Shown in pieces: positions 6,488 to 9,267 of a stretch of DNA of 9,267 bases. The position numbers and the translations under genes are program-made. The stretch is from an uncultured Lachnobacterium sp. (GTDB taxonomy: Bacteria; Bacillota; Clostridia; Lachnospirales; Lachnospiraceae), in NCBI GenBank assembly GCA_900549895.1, contig URQG01000059.1:1-9267 (forward strand), read 5' to 3'. The notes below the pieces were generated by a model that saw only the letters and a program-made list of their open reading frames with translations, did no database searches and had not been told where the DNA came from. The first letter of the stretch is position 1, and each line of letters begins with the position of its first letter.

Positions 6488-7141
6488 ATGAAATTTTTCG
6501 TAGACACAGCCAATGTAGAGGATATTAAAAAAGCAAATGATATGGGTGTTATCTGTGGTGTTACTACAAACCCATCACTGATTGCGAAAGAAGGAAGAGA
6601 TTTCAACGAGGTAATCAAGGAAATTACATCTATCGTTGACGGACCGATCAGCGGAGAGGTTAAGGCAACAACCGTTGACGCAGAAGGAATGATTAAAGAG
6701 GGTCGTGAGATTGCAGCAATCCATCCAAACATGGTTGTTAAGATTCCTATGACCGTTGAGGGACTTAAGGCAGTTAAGGTTCTTTCTTCCGAAGGTATCA
6801 AGACAAATGTAACACTGATTTTTAGTGCAAATCAGGCAATTCTTGCAGCAAATGCAGGCGCTACCTATGTATCACCGTTCCTTGGAAGACTCGATGATAT
6901 CAGCCAGCCGGGCATTGAACTCATTCGTCAGATTGCAGAAATTTTTGATATCTATGGATATGAGACCGAGATCATCGCAGCATCGATCCGTAATCCAATC
7001 CATGTTACTGATTGTGCACTTGCAGGTGCTGATATCGCAACGATTCCTTATAAGGTAATTGAGCAGATGACGAAGCATCCACTTACGGATCAGGGAATTG
7101 AGAAATTCCAGGCTGATTATAAGGCCGTATTTGGCAAATAA
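6488..7141 (+). CDS. Transaldolase, TalC/fructose-6-phosphate aldolase-like subfamily
   Basis: A cytoplasmic class I aldolase-type enzyme that transfers a dihydroxyacetone unit between sugar phosphates in the non-oxidative pentose phosphate pathway. It is 217 residues, the usual length of the short TalC/FSA subfamily (classical transaldolases exceed 300). It starts MKFFVDTANV, has TTNPS (26-30), the Schiff-base lysine in VVKIPMT (Lys85) and the substrate-site segment ATYVSPF. At the position where E. coli FSA has Gln59 (in FAQV), this protein has Glu57 (in SGEV). In the family this Glu goes with true transaldolase activity and Gln with free-dihydroxyacetone aldolase activity, so transaldolase is the better call. 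The gene leads an operon with the two transketolase subunit genes, 32 nt upstream of the first. An upstream in-frame ATG at 6416 is rejected because it lies in the promoter region and the Shine-Dalgarno fits 6488. Confidence 0.95.
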   Translation: MKFFVDTANVEDIKKANDMGVICGVTTNPSLIAKEGRDFNEVIKEITSIVDGPISGEVKATTVDAEGMIKEGREIAAIHPNMVVKIPMTVEGLKAVKVLSSEGIKTNVTLIFSANQAILAANAGATYVSPFLGRLDDISQPGIELIRQIAEIFDIYGYETEIIAASIRNPIHVTDCALAGADIATIPYKVIEQMTKHPLTDQGIEKFQADYKAVFGK

Positions 7142-7173
7142 TAGATTCATATCGGAGAATGGAGAAGAAGATC

Positions 7174-8013
7174 ATGAATAAATTGGAACTTCAGAAGAAA
7201 GCAAATGAAGTCCGCAAAGGCATTGTGACTGCAGTTCATGCAGCAAAAGCAGGACATCCGGGCGGATCGCTTTCTGCGGCAGATATTTTTACTTATTTAT
7301 ATTTTGAAGAAATGAATATTGACCCAAAGGATCCGAAGAAAGTGGATCGTGACCGCTTTGTGCTTTCGAAGGGACACACAGCACCGGGCCTGTATTCAGC
7401 GTTGGCACTCCGCGGATATTTCCCGGTTGAGGATTTAAAGTCACTTCGTCATCTGGGATCCTATCTGCAGGGACATCCGGATATGAAGCATATTCCGGGC
7501 GTTGATATGTCAAGCGGATCGCTCGGACAGGGAATTTCTGCAGCTGTCGGTATGGCTTTATCCGCAAAGTTATCCGGTGATGATTATCGTGTGTATACGC
7601 TTCTCGGAGATGGCGAGATTCAGGAAGGACAGGTATGGGAGGCTGCCATGTTCGCTGGATTCCGCAAGTTGGATAACCTTGTTGTGATCGTAGATAATAA
7701 TGGATTACAGATTGATGGACCGGTTGATCAGGTATGTTCGCCATATCCGATTGATGAGAAGTTTAAGGCATTTAATTTCCATGTGATCAATCTGGCAGAC
7801 GGAAATGATATGGACCAGATTGCTGCGGCTTTTGCCGAGGCGAGAGAAACAAAAGGACAGCCGGTTGCTATCATTGCCCACACGGTAAAAGGAAAAGGTG
7901 TCTCCTTCATGGAGAATCAGGTCGGATGGCACGGAAAAGCTCCGAACGATGAGGAGTACGCTATCGCAATGGCAGATTTAGAGAAGGAAGGTGAAGCATT
8001 ATGTCAGAAGTAA
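7174..8013 (+). CDS. Transketolase, N-terminal (thiamine diphosphate-binding) subunit
   Basis: The pyrophosphate-binding half of a two-subunit transketolase, which moves two-carbon units between pentose, heptose and triose phosphates using thiamine diphosphate and Mg2+. It has 279 residues, a normal length for this half. Visible features are GHPGGS (27-32, His28), SKGH (66-69), GSLGQG (115-120) and the diphosphate/metal motif GDGEIQEG (145-152) running to NN (175-176), then GWHGKAPN (251-258). The ATG at 7174 is preferred over that at 7159 because GGAG at 7161-7164 lies 9 nt upstream of it, whereas the earlier ATG has its purine run only 2 nt away. The next gene starts inside its end, so the subunits are probably made in equal amounts. 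Confidence 0.95.
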   Translation: MNKLELQKKANEVRKGIVTAVHAAKAGHPGGSLSAADIFTYLYFEEMNIDPKDPKKVDRDRFVLSKGHTAPGLYSALALRGYFPVEDLKSLRHLGSYLQGHPDMKHIPGVDMSSGSLGQGISAAVGMALSAKLSGDDYRVYTLLGDGEIQEGQVWEAAMFAGFRKLDNLVVIVDNNGLQIDGPVDQVCSPYPIDEKFKAFNFHVINLADGNDMDQIAAAFAEARETKGQPVAIIAHTVKGKGVSFMENQVGWHGKAPNDEEYAIAMADLEKEGEALCQK

Positions 8014-8939
8014 CTAAGATTGCAACGCGTGTCAGCTACGGCAATGCACTCGTTGAATTAGCAAAGGAGCACGATGATGTCTATGTTCTTGATGCAGACT
8101 TAGCTGCTGCTACACAGACTGCTATCTTCCGTAAGGAATTTCCGGAGCGACACATCGACTGTGGTATCGCAGAGTGTAATATGATCGGTATTGCAGCTGG
8201 ACTTGCGGCAACAGGCAAGGTCCCGTTTGCAAGTTCGTTTGCTATGTTTGCAGCGGGACGTGCATTCGAGCAGGTTCGTAATTCGGTCGGATATCCGCAT
8301 CTGAATGTGAAAATCGGTGCAACGCATGCAGGAATCTCCGTAGGAGAGGATGGCGCAACGCACCAGTGTAATGAGGATATCGCATTAATGCGCACCATTC
8401 CGGGAATGGTCATCTTAAACCCAAGCGATGATATCGAGGCAAAGGCAGCAGTTAAGGCAGCTTATGAGCATGACGGACCTGTTTATATGCGTTTTGGTCG
8501 TCTTGCGGTCCCAATCATCAACGACAATCCGGATTACAAATTTGAAATCGGAAAAGGCGTGACACTTCGCGAGGGCAAAGATGTTGCGATCATCGCAACC
8601 GGATTGTGTGTTTCTGAGTCGCTTGCAGCAGCGGAGAAGCTAGCAGCAGACGGCATTGACGCAAAGGTGATCAATATCCATACGATCAAGCCTCTGGATG
8701 AGGATTTGATCGTTGCGGCAGCAAAAGAGTGCGGAAAAGTGGTAACGGTTGAGGAACATTCGGTTATTGGCGGACTTGGTTCTGCGGTATGCGAGGCTTT
8801 GTCCCGTAAAGCGCCAACACCGGTCAAGACGATCGGCATACAGGATTGCTTCGGTGAGTCCGGACCGGCAGTTGCACTGTTAGAGAAATACGGACTGAAT
8901 GCAGAGGGGATTTATACTTCTGTGAAGAAATTTGTCTAA
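8001..8939 (+). CDS. Transketolase, C-terminal (pyrimidine-binding) subunit
   Basis: The second half of the split transketolase; active sites form at the interface with the N-terminal subunit. It has 312 residues. The catalytic pyrimidine-activating Glu58 lies in GIAECNM, followed by GATHAGISVGEDGATHQ (106-122) with active-site-type His109 and His121, then RFGR (164-167) and VEEHSVIGGLG (250-260). The C-terminal third is the transketolase C-terminal domain. The ATG at 8001 overlaps the preceding gene by 13 nt in another frame; a purine-rich GGAAGGTGA (7986-7994) precedes it. The arrangement excludes 1-deoxyxylulose-5-phosphate synthase, which is a single longer chain. Linked to talC it completes the non-oxidative pentose phosphate branch. 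Confidence 0.95.
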   Translation: MSEVTKIATRVSYGNALVELAKEHDDVYVLDADLAAATQTAIFRKEFPERHIDCGIAECNMIGIAAGLAATGKVPFASSFAMFAAGRAFEQVRNSVGYPHLNVKIGATHAGISVGEDGATHQCNEDIALMRTIPGMVILNPSDDIEAKAAVKAAYEHDGPVYMRFGRLAVPIINDNPDYKFEIGKGVTLREGKDVAIIATGLCVSESLAAAEKLAADGIDAKVINIHTIKPLDEDLIVAAAKECGKVVTVEEHSVIGGLGSAVCEALSRKAPTPVKTIGIQDCFGESGPAVALLEKYGLNAEGIYTSVKKFV

Positions 8940-8975
8940 AAATCGGGAACTCTTTCAATGTGTGTACAATATGAG

Positions 8976-9016
8976 AAAGGGGCATACGTCGTTTGGCGTA
9001 TGTCCCTTTTTCTTTT
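8976..9016 (+). terminator. Rho-independent terminator of the transaldolase/transketolase operon
   Basis: A 13-bp stem (8976-8988 with 8997-9009, one G-T wobble) and 8-nt loop are followed by TTTTTCTTTT. It starts 37 nt after the transketolase stop. The reverse orientation has a weaker T-rich run, so it may also stop the minus-strand gene that converges from the right. Confidence 0.93.
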
Positions 9017-9061
9017 GAAGGGTTATTCCATAAAGTGATATTTGAAGTATATATCGGGTAT

Positions 9062-9190
9062 TTAATCAGACTGATCCATATCGCTGAGCGCATATTCAAT
9101 GCATTGGATGACAACTTTATTGAAAGACATGTTGTTTTCATTTGCGAGTGTCTGTACCTGCTCAATCAGATCTTTGGGTAGTCGTAGGGA
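9062..9190 (-). pseudogene. 3' part of a small ribbon-helix-helix-like gene, frame interrupted
   Basis: The minus strand encodes SLRLPKDLIEQVQTLANENN (the first 20 codons), continuing MSFNKVVIQCIEYALSDMDQSD to a TAA at 9062-9064. The pattern of an R-L-P-x-x-L strand, then two amphipathic helices with SFNK between them, is typical of Arc/MetJ-type ribbon-helix-helix DNA-binding proteins, often antitoxin-like or small regulators. No start codon lies in this frame: TGA sits directly upstream (9193-9191). An adjacent frame continues back towards the insert edge as VTLIVKYDPYDYPK, using commoner codons. One missing C in the ACCC run near 9176 would join the two, and one surplus A near 9192 would instead create an ATG. 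Either a natural frameshift or a sequencing/assembly indel fits. Bases 9017-9061 hold nothing I recognise. Confidence 0.55.
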
Positions 9191-9220
9191 TCATATTTGA
9201 CAATAAGTGTTACTCAAAGT

Positions 9221-9267
9221 CTGTCTCTTATACACATCTGACGCTGCCGACGATCTTACGCGTGTAG
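9221..9267 (+). other. Nextera P5-side library adapter (artificial)
   Basis: Bases 9221-9239 (CTGTCTCTTATACACATCT) are the reverse complement of the 19-bp Tn5 mosaic end. Bases 9240-9253 (GACGCTGCCGACGA) are the read-1 adapter. Bases 9254-9261 (TCTTACGC) are the i5 index; from memory, the complement of S517. Bases 9262-9267 (GTGTAG) begin the P5 primer complement. The last genomic base is 9220. Confidence 0.99.

Noticed and set aside
31..9239. Composite transposon bounded by 19-bp inverted repeats
   Set aside because: The repeats are Tn5 mosaic ends embedded in complete Nextera adapters with indices; there is no transposase gene.

Overview
The window is one piece of bacterial chromosome (bases 50-9220) carrying a complete Nextera-type library adapter at each end (1-49 and 9221-9267). 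Both ends of the DNA are therefore tagmentation breakpoints, not natural boundaries, and the first gene is cut at its 5' end. Gene content, strong AGGAGG-like ribosome binding sites, moderate GC and strictly anaerobic enzymes point to an obligately anaerobic Clostridia member. A gut Lachnospiraceae is my best guess; the genus cannot be named from the sequence alone.

Region 1 (50-5451, all +) is a redox/hydrogenase block. It begins with a 5'-truncated monomeric [FeFe] hydrogenase that looks like group B and ends at a good intrinsic terminator. It is followed by hypB (GTPase metallochaperone), a 925-residue multi-cluster FAD/NAD(P) oxidoreductase related to GltD/NfnL, and hypA (nickel metallochaperone), whose start overlaps the flavoprotein gene by 8 nt. 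HypA and HypB normally deliver nickel to [NiFe] hydrogenases, yet no [NiFe] subunit lies in the window and the neighbouring hydrogenase is of the nickel-free [FeFe] type. The hypB-flavoprotein-hypA order is the most intriguing feature here.

Region 2 (5452-8939) is a sugar-phosphate block. A DeoR-family repressor gene on the minus strand is divergent from a plus-strand operon of a TalC-type transaldolase and a two-subunit transketolase (N- and C-terminal halves as separate, 13-nt overlapping genes). Together these form the non-oxidative pentose phosphate branch. The 216-nt divergent region holds a good minus-strand promoter, a plausible plus-strand promoter, and a palindrome set between two direct repeats that could be the DeoR operator. 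The operon ends at a strong terminator at 8976-9016.

Region 3 (9017-9220) holds the 3' part of a small minus-strand ribbon-helix-helix-like gene. Its frame is interrupted by a stop just before the conserved start of the domain, close to the edge of the insert; this is either a real lesion or an indel error.

I see no CRISPR array, tRNA, rRNA, insertion sequence or phage gene. The 19-bp inverted repeats at the two ends are Tn5 mosaic ends from the library, not a natural transposon.
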